A DNA stretch of 64,000 bases from Verrucomicrobiota bacterium (GCA_014584295.1 JACTNC010000050.1:1-64000), one strand, 5' to 3'; positions 19,918-29,450 are shown, numbered from the stretch's first letter. Translations and numbers: made by a program. Notes: generated by a model not told the origin, from the sequence alone.

Positions 19918-20676
19918 TCAGACCGTCTGCTGAAGTTCATGGGCGAGAATCCCGACCGCCACGGTGGCAGCGGTCTCGCAACGAAGGACAAGCGGTCCAA
20001 GGGTCACTGCCTTGAAACCCGCCGCAGTTGCGGCACTCAGCTCACCGGGACTGAAATCTCCTTCGGGTCCAATCAGCCAAATTGCGCTTCTTGGCATGCT
20101 GCCGTGGCAATTCCTAAATTCGGCGAGGACGGATTTCAGCGAACGTGCGCCGGGATGCAGGGACGCCACAAGAGCGACATGAAACTCGGGTTGTCGGTGA
20201 AGAAACTCGGGAAGCGATTCGATTGGGGCGATCGTGGGCAGCCAAGGATTCCCGCATTGTTTCGCAGCTTCGAGCGCCGTGACCCGCCATCGCTCGGATT
20301 TGCGATCCCGTCGATCGGCGTCCAACTGGACCTGGCTGCGTTCGCTGAGGAGCGGGAATATGCGCCGCACGCCCAACTCGGTTGCTTTCTCCACGATGGT
20401 ATCCATGAGCGCTCCCTTTGGCAGCGACTGGGCGAGCGAAATATCAAATGGCAATGGCAATGCGGTTCGCGTTGAGCGGACAAAGAGCCTGGCAGCACGC
20501 TTGTCCGGTTTGACGAGTTCGGTGTCCCATTCGTGTCCCTCCCCGTCAAATGCCACAACCGTTGCACCCTGGAGTGCCCGGTTAACCACAACGAGATGAT
20601 GCGACTCCTCCGGTGAAAGGATGATTTCAGAAGGCAGACCTCTGCCGGGCGGGCAATGAACGCGATAATCGGACAT
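19918..20676 (-). CDS. rsmE: 16S rRNA m3U1498 methyltransferase
   Basis: This 252-residue SPOUT-class methyltransferase methylates U1498 of 16S rRNA in the 30S subunit. The trefoil-knot motifs are clear: WLIGPEGDFSPGEL and LGPLVLRCETAA near the C-terminus. The N-terminal PUA-like segment contains HHLVVVNRA. The ATG at 20676 gives the normal family length; an upstream in-frame start at 20910 would run through a strong hairpin and was rejected. It is convergent with the VPDTG gene. Confidence 0.93.
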   Translation of the reverse strand: MSDYRVHCPPGRGLPSEIILSPEESHHLVVVNRALQGATVVAFDGEGHEWDTELVKPDKRAARLFVRSTRTALPLPFDISLAQSLPKGALMDTIVEKATELGVRRIFPLLSERSQVQLDADRRDRKSERWRVTALEAAKQCGNPWLPTIAPIESLPEFLHRQPEFHVALVASLHPGARSLKSVLAEFRNCHGSMPRSAIWLIGPEGDFSPGELSAATAAGFKAVTLGPLVLRCETAATVAVGILAHELQQTV

Positions 20677-20762
20677 GGGCGAAAATCGAGCGTGAGAAGG
20701 CAGACTGCGCAGGCAAGCGACGAGTAAGACTCCTGATCTCGGAGCCCTCCCTTGAAAACAGT

Positions 20763-20796
20763 GAAGGCGTCGGGAGCTTGCGCGCCCGACGCCTTC
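20763..20796 (-). terminator. Strong hairpin, probable minus-strand terminator
   Basis: A perfect 12-base-pair stem, GAAGGCGTCGGG pairing with CCCGACGCCTTC, encloses a ten-base loop. Read on the minus strand, the stem is followed by ACTGTTTTC, a modest T-run; on the plus strand no T-run follows. It therefore seems to end a short minus-strand transcript starting within 20800-21070, just before rsmE. Confidence 0.65.
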
Positions 20797-20801
20797 GCCG
20801 A

Positions 20802-20900
20802 CTAAAACAACAACATGAACAAAACAGAAAGAACGGGCAGAGCAGGAAGCACCACCGCAGCGAAAGACGCGGCATTCCAAGTTTCGTTCAATATGCGCAT
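20802..20900 (-). CDS. Possible 32-residue membrane peptide
   Basis: An ATG at 20900 opens a frame of 32 residues (MRILNETWNAASFAAVVL, then a hydrophobic run ending SVLFMLLF) whose TAG stop lies six bases before the strong hairpin at 20763-20796. A short polar head with one membrane helix and an immediate terminator is the look of a small membrane-protein gene. No ribosome binding site is evident upstream, and no homologue is recognised. Other frames across this interval are not more convincing. Confidence 0.35.
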   Translation of the reverse strand: MRILNETWNAASFAAVVLPALPVLSVLFMLLF

Positions 20901-21071
20901 AAAAATTCATCGTCTAACCCGATCGCGCAATTCGGAGCTACGGATGTGCAAGTGCCTGAGGAGTTTGCCCGAACTTTGCTACACGTTCTTGGGAAGGTAT
21001 ACCAAGGTGCTCGTTGCGTGAGGCTCGAGGTTGCGTCGTGGAGGTTTTCGCGCTTTTGTCGGCGGTTTTCC

Positions 21072-24000
21072 ATGTCGGTACTTTGCGCGTTGCACCGCCA
21101 GAAGCATGTCGGGATCTGTCCGCCCGCACGAGGCGCGGTGATTGATCAGCTGACGCGCGCCCATCCGTCGACCGTTTGGGTCGTCCTTGTTTCGGATGTC
21201 AGAACAGCCGAGCAATGTGTTGACGACATGGGACTTTTTCACCGCGGGAGTGGAGATCCGCGCGGCCTGGAAGTGCTCCTTTTTCCCGAATCGATGCCGG
21301 ATGCGCGAGAAATGCGAGAGGCGTTTGCAGCATCTGCCGATCGACAAACCGTACTCTCCCGACTGCGTGCACTGTGTTTGCCGGGGGCGAACACTTCATC
21401 GGAAGGCGCCTCGAGTCTGATGGTTGTAACGACGCCAGCAGCGTTAGCACAGCCTGTTCCGGCATTGGAGGCGTTTGCAAAACGCGAGCTGAGGCTCGTT
21501 CGAGGTCAGACGCAGCCATTCCAATCGCTGCTCGAGACGCTTCGATCACTCGACTATGACTGTGAGGCGGTGTGTGAGTCGCCAGGCCACTATGCCATTC
21601 GCGGTGGCATCATCGATGTCTATCCCATCACCGCGACGGAGCCGTATCGACTCGATTTCTTCGGCGACGAGATTGAGGAAATTCGGGCATTTGATCCCGT
21701 GACGCAACGTTCTGGGGCAAGCGTCGCGTCAATCACGGTATCGGCATCGCCGAGGTTGCAGATGGCAACGTCGAGCGTTGGCCTTGCGGATTATCTTCCC
21801 CGATCCAGCCACCTGGTTCTGATTGAACCCGCAAGAGTCGAGGAGGATTTGAACGCGTTGGCTCGGGACTCGGGTTTCCCGCTGAACCAGCTCTTCGAGC
21901 GCTGCACGGGGCTTTTCGGACTGAGTGAATTGGATGAGGCGTCGGCCTTGCTGGACGGAGATGGCGTGGAGGAGGTGACCTGGGACACGGATAGCCTGAG
22001 TCACCATCGTTCCTACCCGGCCGATTCGTTGGTTGCCCAGGAACGATTGCAGGGCGAAGCGGATGCGAGACGGGATTTCCTCACGACCCTGGCGGGATGG
22101 CAGATGCTTGGATACGGCCTGGTATTTGTCGTATCCAAGGCGGGAGAGGAGCAACGCGCGCGGGAGATTTTTGTGGAGGAGGGGATGGAGTGGAAGCTTC
22201 AGCCGCTGTGGCTCCATGGAGGTTTGAATGAGGGGTTCCGCGTCACGTTTCGTGCTGCGTCCCCCGGGAATACGGGTTCCGGCAACAAGTCTGGCGAGCG
22301 GCTTGCCTGGGTAAAGGGCGCGGGGAAACGAGGCCTCGTTGTAGTGACGGAAACCGAACTTTTCGGTCGGCAGCGCGCGAGGCGGGCGGGTGGGTCGAAA
22401 CGGGCGCTCGTGCATCGCGCCCAAGTCGATCAGTTGCTCGACTTCTCCGAACTTGTTGAGGGTGACTTCGTTGTGCATCTCCAGCACGGCATTGCGGTCT
22501 ATCGAGGGCTGGCAAGGATCGATACGGCCCAAGGCATGCGCGAAGTGATTTCGCTGGAGTTTGACGATCGTGTGACGCTTCACGTGCCACTCCAGGAATC
22601 TCACTTGATCAGCCGCTATGTCGGATTGTCGAAGACCCGTCCGCAGCTCGGTAGGGTGGGGTCAGGCCGCTGGGAAAAGACACGGCAATCGGCGGAGAGG
22701 GCGACACTTGATCTCGCGGCGGAACTTCTGCGCATACAGGCAGCGCGTGAGGCCCAGTCCGGCCATGCCTTCCCTCCGGATACTTCGTGGCAAAAGGAGT
22801 TTGAGTCCTCATTTCCCCATTCCGAAACACGCGATCAATTGAAGGCTATTGAGGAGACAAAGGCGGACATGGAGAAGACCCGTCCGATGGACAGGCTCAT
22901 TTGCGGCGATGTCGGTTTTGGAAAGACGGAGGTAGCCTTGCGTGCAGCATTCAAGGCGGTGCAGGGTGGCCGCCAGGTGGCGGTACTCGTACCGACCACC
23001 GTCCTCGCGCAACAACACCTCAACACGTTTCGTGAGCGCATGGCGGGATATCCCATCGCCGTCGAAATGATCAGCCGGTTCCGCACGCGGGCGGAAATCG
23101 CGAAAGTTGTGGCGGCGACTGCCGCGGGCCAGGTGGATATCCTGGTCGGCACACATCGTCTCCTTCAACGGGATGTTGTATTCAAGGATCTTGGACTCGT
23201 GGTGATTGACGAAGAGCAGCGATTCGGCGTGCGCCACAAGGAGCGCTTCAAGGCGATGCGCTCAACGGTTGATGTGCTTTCAATGAGCGCGACGCCGATT
23301 CCCCGGACACTGTACATGGCGATGACCGGTGCGCGAGACATCAGCGTCATCGAGACTGCACCCACCAACCGCCATCCCATTCAGACCATCGTCAAGACCT
23401 ACGACGAAAAGCTTGTCGTCGAGGCCGTCCGCCACGAGATCCGGCGAGGTGGGCAGGTTTTCTACCTTCACAATCGGGTTCAGACGATTGATCTCGTGGC
23501 TCAGCAACTTCGCAGCCTAATGCCTGATCTGACCATTGGTGTCGGCCATGGGCAGATGGACTCCGACGAACTGGAGGAACTCATGACGGAGTTCGTCGCA
23601 GGCCGGTACCAGGTGCTTGTCTGCACGACGATCATTGAGAGCGGTCTCGACATTCCGAACTGCAATACGATCATCATTGAAGGAGCAGATCGCTTTGGAT
23701 TGTCGCAACTCTACCAATTGCGCGGGCGAGTGGGGCGCTTCAAACATCAGGCCTATGCTTATCTGCTGCTTCACCGCCACACCCGCCTGCTGGAGATTGC
23801 CCGCCAACGACTGAACGCCCTTCGCACGCACAATCAACTCGGAGCGGGTTTCCGCATCGCGATGCGTGACCTTGAACTGCGCGGGGCGGGAAACCTGCTG
23901 GGCTCCGAACAGAGCGGTCACATTGTGGGCGTGGGTTTTGAGCTCTATTGCCAGTTGCTGCGCCAATCCGTTGCGCGGCTTCGAGGGGACAAGCATGCGG

Positions 24001-24527
24001 CCTCGATTCGCGCGAGCGTCAAGCTGGACTTCGTCTTCGTTGGAGAAGGGGAGCCGTCCACAGGCGATGGCAAGCCGACCCGAGGGCACGGAGCGGGCTA
24101 CTCTGCCGTCAAGCAGGCAGAGCACGATGCGGATGGCGCGGTCCCAGTGGATTTCATCCAGGCCCGGATACCCGTCGCCTACCTTTCCGAGACCCGCTTG
24201 CGAATCGATTTCTATCGCAAGCTGGCGTTGGCTGAAGGTCCGGAACAATTGAAGCGCATTGAAAGCGAACTGCGGGATCGCTTTGGCAAGTATGGTGAGG
24301 AGGTCAAGGCGCTCCTGCTGGTGACCGAGATCCGCATTTGCGCGGAACAAAAGGGAATTGTCTCCGTCGAAACGGAATCGACGCGTTTGAAGTGTCTCCG
24401 AGCGAACGGTCGCCGGGATGATTTTGTCATGCTCGGCGCCCGCTTTCCGCGATTGACCGCTTCGAAACCGCTTCTACGTTTGAGGGAAATAGCCACATTC
24501 CTGAACAATCTGCCAAAACCCGAATGA
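21072..24527 (+). CDS. mfd: Transcription-repair coupling factor
   Basis: This protein has 1151 residues from the ATG at 21072, matching the usual 1150 or so. Mfd displaces RNA polymerase stalled at DNA damage and recruits UvrA. The N-terminal UvrB-like module includes RGGIIDVYPI. The polymerase-interacting domain carries DFVVHLQHGIAVYRGL near residue 465. The RecG-like motor has Walker A GDVGFGKTE near 612, DEEQRFGV near 712 and the SATPIPRTLYMAMTGARD and QLYQLRGRVGR motifs. The TRCF C-terminal domain follows. Longer in-frame starts back to 20778 run through the upstream hairpin and were rejected. Its last four bases overlap the next start. Confidence 0.97.
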   Translation: MSVLCALHRQKHVGICPPARGAVIDQLTRAHPSTVWVVLVSDVRTAEQCVDDMGLFHRGSGDPRGLEVLLFPESMPDAREMREAFAASADRQTVLSRLRALCLPGANTSSEGASSLMVVTTPAALAQPVPALEAFAKRELRLVRGQTQPFQSLLETLRSLDYDCEAVCESPGHYAIRGGIIDVYPITATEPYRLDFFGDEIEEIRAFDPVTQRSGASVASITVSASPRLQMATSSVGLADYLPRSSHLVLIEPARVEEDLNALARDSGFPLNQLFERCTGLFGLSELDEASALLDGDGVEEVTWDTDSLSHHRSYPADSLVAQERLQGEADARRDFLTTLAGWQMLGYGLVFVVSKAGEEQRAREIFVEEGMEWKLQPLWLHGGLNEGFRVTFRAASPGNTGSGNKSGERLAWVKGAGKRGLVVVTETELFGRQRARRAGGSKRALVHRAQVDQLLDFSELVEGDFVVHLQHGIAVYRGLARIDTAQGMREVISLEFDDRVTLHVPLQESHLISRYVGLSKTRPQLGRVGSGRWEKTRQSAERATLDLAAELLRIQAAREAQSGHAFPPDTSWQKEFESSFPHSETRDQLKAIEETKADMEKTRPMDRLICGDVGFGKTEVALRAAFKAVQGGRQVAVLVPTTVLAQQHLNTFRERMAGYPIAVEMISRFRTRAEIAKVVAATAAGQVDILVGTHRLLQRDVVFKDLGLVVIDEEQRFGVRHKERFKAMRSTVDVLSMSATPIPRTLYMAMTGARDISVIETAPTNRHPIQTIVKTYDEKLVVEAVRHEIRRGGQVFYLHNRVQTIDLVAQQLRSLMPDLTIGVGHGQMDSDELEELMTEFVAGRYQVLVCTTIIESGLDIPNCNTIIIEGADRFGLSQLYQLRGRVGRFKHQAYAYLLLHRHTRLLEIARQRLNALRTHNQLGAGFRIAMRDLELRGAGNLLGSEQSGHIVGVGFELYCQLLRQSVARLRGDKHAASIRASVKLDFVFVGEGEPSTGDGKPTRGHGAGYSAVKQAEHDADGAVPVDFIQARIPVAYLSETRLRIDFYRKLALAEGPEQLKRIESELRDRFGKYGEEVKALLLVTEIRICAEQKGIVSVETESTRLKCLRANGRRDDFVMLGARFPRLTASKPLLRLREIATFLNNLPKPE

Positions 24528-25543
24528 CCGATCCTCGCCGTACTCAAAAATCCTGTTGGCTCCGATCTGCATGCGTGGCCATCCTTTCGAGCATCCCCCT
24601 GTCTGTTCCCGGGCAAACTGCCCCGACTGACGGAAGGGATGACTATCAATTCGCAAACGGCATTGCGGCGATCGTCGAGGGCAAGATTATCACGGTGGAA
24701 GATATCCGCCGTGATATTGCGCCCCTGGTTCCGGAAATCCGTCGTGATTCCAAGAATGAGCAGGAGTTCAACCAGAAGCTTGAGGCGGCTCAGGACGAAA
24801 TCATCCAGGGTATCATTGATCGTGAACTGATCGTGAAGGAGTTTCGCAAGGACGAGAAGAAGCGCATTCCGGAGAGCTACGTGGACAACGAGGTCGCCGA
24901 GACGCAGATCACTCAGTTCGAAGGGGACCGCTCCAAATTCCTCGCGTACCTGCGCGGACGTGGCCAGACGCTTCGCGACTATCGCCGGGAGGTGGAGGAA
25001 AACATTATCTTTGGGTACATGCGCCAGCAGCAGCGCAAGTCGCAGAGCACGGTCAGCCCGGTGAAAATCGAGACCTTCTACAACGAGAACAAGGATCGCT
25101 TTTTCCAGGAGGACCAGGCCCACATGCGCCTGATCCAGTTTACACGCAAACAGGGTCAGACAGACGCCGATCTTCGCGCGATGGCGCAGGCTGCGCTGGA
25201 TCGTATCCACAGTGGGGAGAAGTTTGAGGATGTCGCCCGTGACGTATCACAGGAATCGCGACGTGCAAAAGGCGGCGATTGGGATTGGCAGAAACGCTCG
25301 GACCTGCGGCCGGAATTCAGCGACCCGCTGTTTAAACTCAAGAAGGGCGAAACCAGCGACATTATCGTTACCCCGGAAGGCGCGTTTCTGCTCCACGTCG
25401 ATGACCGCAAGTACGCCGGAATTCAACCGATCGACGAAGTACGCGATCAGATAGAGCGGATCCTGATTCAGCAAAGCGCCCGAACTTCACAGGAGCGCTG
25501 GCTGGAGCGTCTGCGACGCAACGGATACGTGAAACATTTCTAG
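24524..25543 (+). CDS. SurA-like periplasmic peptidyl-prolyl isomerase
   Basis: This 339-residue exported protein has an N-terminal signal segment (SACVAILSSIPLSVPGQ), a SurA_N-like helical region (GIAAIVEGKIITVEDI, then long charged helices) and one parvulin-type rotamase domain in the C-terminal half (FEDVARDVSQESRRAKGGDWDW, LKKGETSDIIVTPEGAFLLHV). SurA-type chaperones escort outer-membrane proteins through the periplasm. E. coli SurA has two rotamase domains; one is seen here. The start overlaps mfd by ATGA. Confidence 0.85.
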   Translation: MTDPRRTQKSCWLRSACVAILSSIPLSVPGQTAPTDGRDDYQFANGIAAIVEGKIITVEDIRRDIAPLVPEIRRDSKNEQEFNQKLEAAQDEIIQGIIDRELIVKEFRKDEKKRIPESYVDNEVAETQITQFEGDRSKFLAYLRGRGQTLRDYRREVEENIIFGYMRQQQRKSQSTVSPVKIETFYNENKDRFFQEDQAHMRLIQFTRKQGQTDADLRAMAQAALDRIHSGEKFEDVARDVSQESRRAKGGDWDWQKRSDLRPEFSDPLFKLKKGETSDIIVTPEGAFLLHVDDRKYAGIQPIDEVRDQIERILIQQSARTSQERWLERLRRNGYVKHF

Positions 25544-25555
25544 GCTGAACATTGC

Positions 25556-25573
25556 GCCCCAGTGATCTGGGGC
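25556..25573. terminator. Hairpin between convergent genes
   Basis: GCCCCAG and CTGGGGC form a perfect seven-base-pair stem with a TGAT loop, located between the convergent SurA-like and DUF167 genes. No T-run follows on either strand, so use as a terminator is only suggested by position. Confidence 0.4.
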
Positions 25574-25605
25574 CTGCTGCACCGGGTGTGGCGCGATCAG
25601 TGGAG

Positions 25606-25878
25606 TCATGGCGAGAGGCGCGATCTTGCCTCCTCAATCGTAACGCCGTGGATTTCGATCAGTTTTTGACGAGATTTCTCCCCTTGGAGAATTGCAACCT
25701 GTCGTTGCGATAGGCCGAGTTTGTCAGCCAGAAACCGGCACAGCGCTTCATTGGCGCGGCCATCCAGGGCCGGGGCTCGCAGCTTCACCTTGAGTGACTC
25801 GGCCAACCATCCTGCGATCTCATCGCGGCTCGCATTTGGCACGACCCGGATGGAAAGGCGGCAGGCGGGCGATGGCAT
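25606..25878 (-). CDS. DUF167 (YggU) family protein
   Basis: This 90-residue protein shows the DUF167 core: RVVPNASRDEIAGW, the APALDGRANEALCRFLADKLGLSQ helix region and the GEKSRQKLIEI ending. Structures of this family are small alpha/beta folds with no settled function. It is 14 bases downstream of the Str2-like gene on the same strand. Confidence 0.9.
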   Translation of the reverse strand: MPSPACRLSIRVVPNASRDEIAGWLAESLKVKLRAPALDGRANEALCRFLADKLGLSQRQVAILQGEKSRQKLIEIHGVTIEEARSRLSP

Positions 25879-25892
25879 TCTGGAAAAGGGAT

Positions 25893-27389
25893 TTACGCCA
25901 ACGCCTCCCGCAGGGCGGCAATGATGTGTTCGGATGGCTCACAGCCGACAGATAGTCGCATCAGATCCGGCGCGAGGCCGTTGTCATTCAGAACCCTTCT
26001 TCCTTCGTTCGTGTTCACGAGATCATAGTGAGCCAGGTAGATGAATGGACAGATCAGCGTTGTCTTCATGCCGAAACTTGGACCCTTCGGAAGCCGTAGC
26101 CTGTCGTAAAACTCAGCAAAATCTCCCCCGACGGTGAAGCTTAGAACGCTACCCAGTGAGTCCTGCCCCCTCGCAAGGTTCATGTAGTTGCGGCGGGACT
26201 CCTCCTTGAACGTCCAGTAGAGGGAGGTGATCCGCGGATGGCCTTCAAGGAACCGGATGATCTCCGCGGCATTGTGGTTTGTCGCCTCCACGACTGCCGC
26301 GGTGTCGCCAACCTGGGCCGCAAGCCGGTGGAGATCCCTCGGGTAGATCGGTTCAAGTTCGGCAGCAATCGATCGCCGAAGTTCGCCGGCATCGGTCGTC
26401 AAAGGGTTCACGATTGCGGCGCCGAAAAGGACATCCCCTTCGCTGGCTGCGTATTTTGTCAGCGAATTCACAACTACATCCGCATGCGGCAGGACATTGA
26501 TATTGAGCGGCGATGCGATCGTGGGATCGACCACCAGGCAGGCACCGGCCGATTTGCAAAGCTGGTGAACTGTGGGGAGATCAGGGGTCTGAATGAGCGG
26601 ATTGGTGGGGACTTCAGTAATGATTCCTGCAATTGATCCACCCTTTTCGGCAAACAGCCTGCGCAGTCCATCAAGATCAAACACGTCACCGTGAAAGTGA
26701 TAATTTTGCGGCCCTCCGCTGAACTTCTGGAGGATGGCAATCGTATCGAGATACAACCAACCGAGTTGGATCCAGAGTCTGCGTCCTCGGGTGGCTTGGA
26801 TTCTTGAGATCCCGTGGTAGGCCGCCCAGATCGCATTCATGCCGCTGTTGGCAAGGAATATGTCGGCGTCGCCTGCAGGGGCGAACGCGCCACGAAGGTA
26901 CTGGCGAACTCTGGCCTCGGCTCCCTCGGTTTGAATTGATTCCGGCTCGGCGGAGGGCTTCTCGCGGACTCGAATCAGATAGTCCTCCGCCGCGCGGCTG
27001 GAGGGAAGCGCGCCGGCATGCTGCAACCAGGTCTTCGCGCGGGCGAAGGTGTCCGGGTTCGATGGAAAGGCGACACCCTGCAGGCCGTTGTCTGAAATGA
27101 TCCGGCAGGTGACCGGCGCCAGCCATTGGCTCAACTGATGGGCCGCGCGCTGCGAAGCGGTCAGCCAGAGTTGATGGTCATTCAACTGATGTATCCTGAG
27201 GAGATGGGAGGCGGCCTGCCGCAGGAGCGGATGCTGGACGAATCGTGGATAGCCGGAGGTCATCCGGCTGGTTATCTCGGGGTCCTTTTCCTCATAGCCG
27301 ATCACTGCCCGCATGGTCGGCAGACTGCAGGAAACACCGTGCAAGCTGTCTGGAATGCGCTGGCCGAGCGGTAGAGGTGTGAAGGACAT
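25893..27389 (-). CDS. PLP-dependent Cys/Met-metabolism enzyme, fungal Str2 (cystathionine gamma-synthase)-like
   Basis: This 498-residue fold-type I PLP enzyme has its Schiff-base Lys in VVNSLTKYAASEGD and the phosphate-region Asp in LVVDPTIASPL. It is about 100 residues longer than ordinary bacterial MetB. The N-terminal block (PLGQRIPDSLHGVSCSLPT, GYEEKDPEI, SGYPRFVQHPLL) and the WLQHAGALPSSRAAEDYL block closely resemble what I recall of yeast Str2, which makes cystathionine from an O-acylhomoserine and cysteine. The reaction here is inferred. The ATG at 27389 puts that conserved block at the N-terminus. Confidence 0.82.
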   Translation of the reverse strand: MSFTPLPLGQRIPDSLHGVSCSLPTMRAVIGYEEKDPEITSRMTSGYPRFVQHPLLRQAASHLLRIHQLNDHQLWLTASQRAAHQLSQWLAPVTCRIISDNGLQGVAFPSNPDTFARAKTWLQHAGALPSSRAAEDYLIRVREKPSAEPESIQTEGAEARVRQYLRGAFAPAGDADIFLANSGMNAIWAAYHGISRIQATRGRRLWIQLGWLYLDTIAILQKFSGGPQNYHFHGDVFDLDGLRRLFAEKGGSIAGIITEVPTNPLIQTPDLPTVHQLCKSAGACLVVDPTIASPLNINVLPHADVVVNSLTKYAASEGDVLFGAAIVNPLTTDAGELRRSIAAELEPIYPRDLHRLAAQVGDTAAVVEATNHNAAEIIRFLEGHPRITSLYWTFKEESRRNYMNLARGQDSLGSVLSFTVGGDFAEFYDRLRLPKGPSFGMKTTLICPFIYLAHYDLVNTNEGRRVLNDNGLAPDLMRLSVGCEPSEHIIAALREALA

Positions 27390-27520
27390 GCAATGAGAGG
27401 ATCGAGTTTCGCCGTTCCCGGCACTGCATGGCAACTCTCGATGCGTCGGCGAGATCACGCGACAATGCATCGCAACATTGCTCTCGCGCAGGGGGGCAAC
27501 GAAATGGCATGGTTGGTCAA

Positions 27521-28672
27521 ATGAAGAAAAAGAGACCTGTTCTCCCTCCAAGCCCTGTTCAAACGTGGTCCGTTCAAAGCGACCGCGTGGACGCCTCGAT
27601 CATCGATATCGGCGGCATGCTTGCACCGGTCAGGTTTCGCCTGCCAGACGGAAGGGCGGTTTCGCCACTCGCGGTCGCTCCGTGGACAGGGGAGGAACTT
27701 CCGGAAGGACTGCCTCCCCTGCTCAAAAACCTGCGGGGTGATTTTTTCTGCGCACCGTTTGGAGGGAACGGCACGCCGTATCGTGGCGAGAGACACCCGC
27801 CGCACGGGGAGACGGCCAATCATCGCTGGACGCTCGACGCCACAACGCATGCCGGGGATGCCATAACGCTGCACGCCCACATGAGGACTGGCATCCGAAA
27901 GGGGCGGATCGACAAGCGCGTTACGCTTCGGAAGGGACAAACCGCAGTGTACTGCGAACATGTGTTGCAGGGCTATTCCGGGCGAATGGCTATTGGAACA
28001 CATCCGTGCGTACAGTTTCCCGACAAGGAAGGGGCGGCACGCATTTCAGTCGCGGGCTGGCGGTGGGGCCAGGTATTGCCTGTGGAATTTGAAAGCCCGG
28101 CGTTGAAGGGGTATTCGAGCCTCAGGCAAGGGGCAAAATTTCGATCGCTAGGCAAGGTGCCCTTGGCGCGGGGCGGATACACGGACCTGTCGACCTACCC
28201 CGCGCGTCGCGGTTTTGAGGATCTGGTGATGCTGATCGGAGATGGCAAGGCGCCGTTTGGGTGGAGCGCAGTGACATTCCCTGGCGAGCGCTATGTGCTC
28301 CTTCAATTGAAGAATCCGAAGGTGCTTCGCCACACGATTCTATGGCTATCGAATGGTGGCCGTCACTACGCACCCTGGAATGGTCGCCACATAAACGTGC
28401 TGGGTGTGGAGGAGGTCACGTCCTACTTTCACCTCGGTTTGGCTGAATCCGCGCGGGCGAATTCCCTGTCGAAGGTGGGTATTCCAACATCGGTGATGCT
28501 ATCGCCAAGGACACCGCTGCGCGTTGCAACCATCCTTGCGGTCGTGCCGATTCCCGCTGGATTCGACATAGTCGAAAGCGTTCATGCCTTGCGAGGCGGG
28601 GTGGAGGTGCGTTCTGCATCGGGAAAACGCGCCCGGACCGCCTTGGACCTTGCCTTTGTCACCGGGCGTTGA
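27521..28672 (+). CDS. Hypothetical protein, possibly galactose-mutarotase-like fold
   Basis: This protein of about 383 residues is divergent from the Str2-like gene. The body is beta-rich with segments such as GTPYRGERHPPHGETANHRW and IGTHPCVQFPD, which resemble the sugar-binding beta-sandwich of aldose-1-epimerase relatives; a candidate catalytic His lies in PHGE. No signal peptide is seen. An in-frame ATG at 27509 is an alternative start. A cytoplasmic sugar-binding or epimerase role is possible but unproven. Confidence 0.5.
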   Translation: MKKKRPVLPPSPVQTWSVQSDRVDASIIDIGGMLAPVRFRLPDGRAVSPLAVAPWTGEELPEGLPPLLKNLRGDFFCAPFGGNGTPYRGERHPPHGETANHRWTLDATTHAGDAITLHAHMRTGIRKGRIDKRVTLRKGQTAVYCEHVLQGYSGRMAIGTHPCVQFPDKEGAARISVAGWRWGQVLPVEFESPALKGYSSLRQGAKFRSLGKVPLARGGYTDLSTYPARRGFEDLVMLIGDGKAPFGWSAVTFPGERYVLLQLKNPKVLRHTILWLSNGGRHYAPWNGRHINVLGVEEVTSYFHLGLAESARANSLSKVGIPTSVMLSPRTPLRVATILAVVPIPAGFDIVESVHALRGGVEVRSASGKRARTALDLAFVTGR

Positions 28673-28751
28673 GGTGCCTTGAACAGCTATTGGTGTTGGG
28701 GCAAATTGCGTTTTTGACGAAACTGCTCCTCTGTGCAGACTCCCAACTGAC

Positions 28752-29450
28752 ATGAATTCCCGCCCTTTGAAGTCGCTCGTAGTTTCCGCCGTCGCGGTGT
28801 GCGCGCCGGCTGTTTTCCTTCAGGCAGCCCTGTTTCCATCGCAGACGCTTATGGATCACACGCTTTGCTGCGGCACGAGTATCAAGGCGGCCCTTCATCC
28901 TTTGAATGATCCTCCGGCGCGGTCCGCCTTGGCATTTGCAGTTGTTGCTGTCGCTGATTCGAGCGCGAGCGCGGCAACGGCGGCTGCCGCCTCGGCTCCG
29001 TCCGCAAAGCCTGAGATCGAGCAGGAAGGTGACTACCTGAAGATCGGCTTCGACCGGCTTTCCAGCTATACCTTCAAGGTGCCTGAGTTCGATCCAGAAG
29101 CGAATCCAAACGTGGCGCCGCCCACGGGTGAGGAACAGATACCGGGTTGGCTAAAATCATTGAACGGACGCAAGGCAAAGGTCACGGGTTTCATGCTTCC
29201 GACCAAGTTGGAAAACAGCCTCGTAACCGAGTTCCTCCTGCTCAGTGATCCCATGATGTGCTGTTATGGAGCGGTTCCGGAGATGAACCAGTGGATTGTC
29301 GTCAGGATGAAGAAGGGCGGGGTGAAACCCATCCAGGATGTGCCGGTTTCATTCTACGGCGACCTCAAGATCGGCGCGATGTTTGAAAACGGATACATGA
29401 CGGGGATCTATCTGCTGGACTGCGAGAAAATGGGTGAGGTCCAGGAGTAG
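28752..29450 (+). CDS. DUF3299 family exported protein
   Basis: This 232-residue protein has an N-terminal hydrophobic segment (LKSLVVSAVAVCAPAVFLQA), an Ala/Ser-rich linker and a C-terminal DUF3299-like domain of about 130 residues. That domain has the marks GRKAKVTGFMLPTKLEN, FLLLSDPMMCCYGAVPEMNQW and VPVSFYGDLKIG. The domain is OB-like and periplasmic in known contexts; function is not settled. The paired Cys in MMCCYG could bind metal or haem, which is inference. Confidence 0.8.
   Translation: MNSRPLKSLVVSAVAVCAPAVFLQAALFPSQTLMDHTLCCGTSIKAALHPLNDPPARSALAFAVVAVADSSASAATAAAASAPSAKPEIEQEGDYLKIGFDRLSSYTFKVPEFDPEANPNVAPPTGEEQIPGWLKSLNGRKAKVTGFMLPTKLENSLVTEFLLLSDPMMCCYGAVPEMNQWIVVRMKKGGVKPIQDVPVSFYGDLKIGAMFENGYMTGIYLLDCEKMGEVQE

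Noticed and set aside
20778..21071. N-terminal extension of mfd by 98 codons
   Set aside because: It begins inside a strong hairpin, and the added residues are Arg-rich noise with no match to Mfd; the ATG at 21072 gives the normal length.
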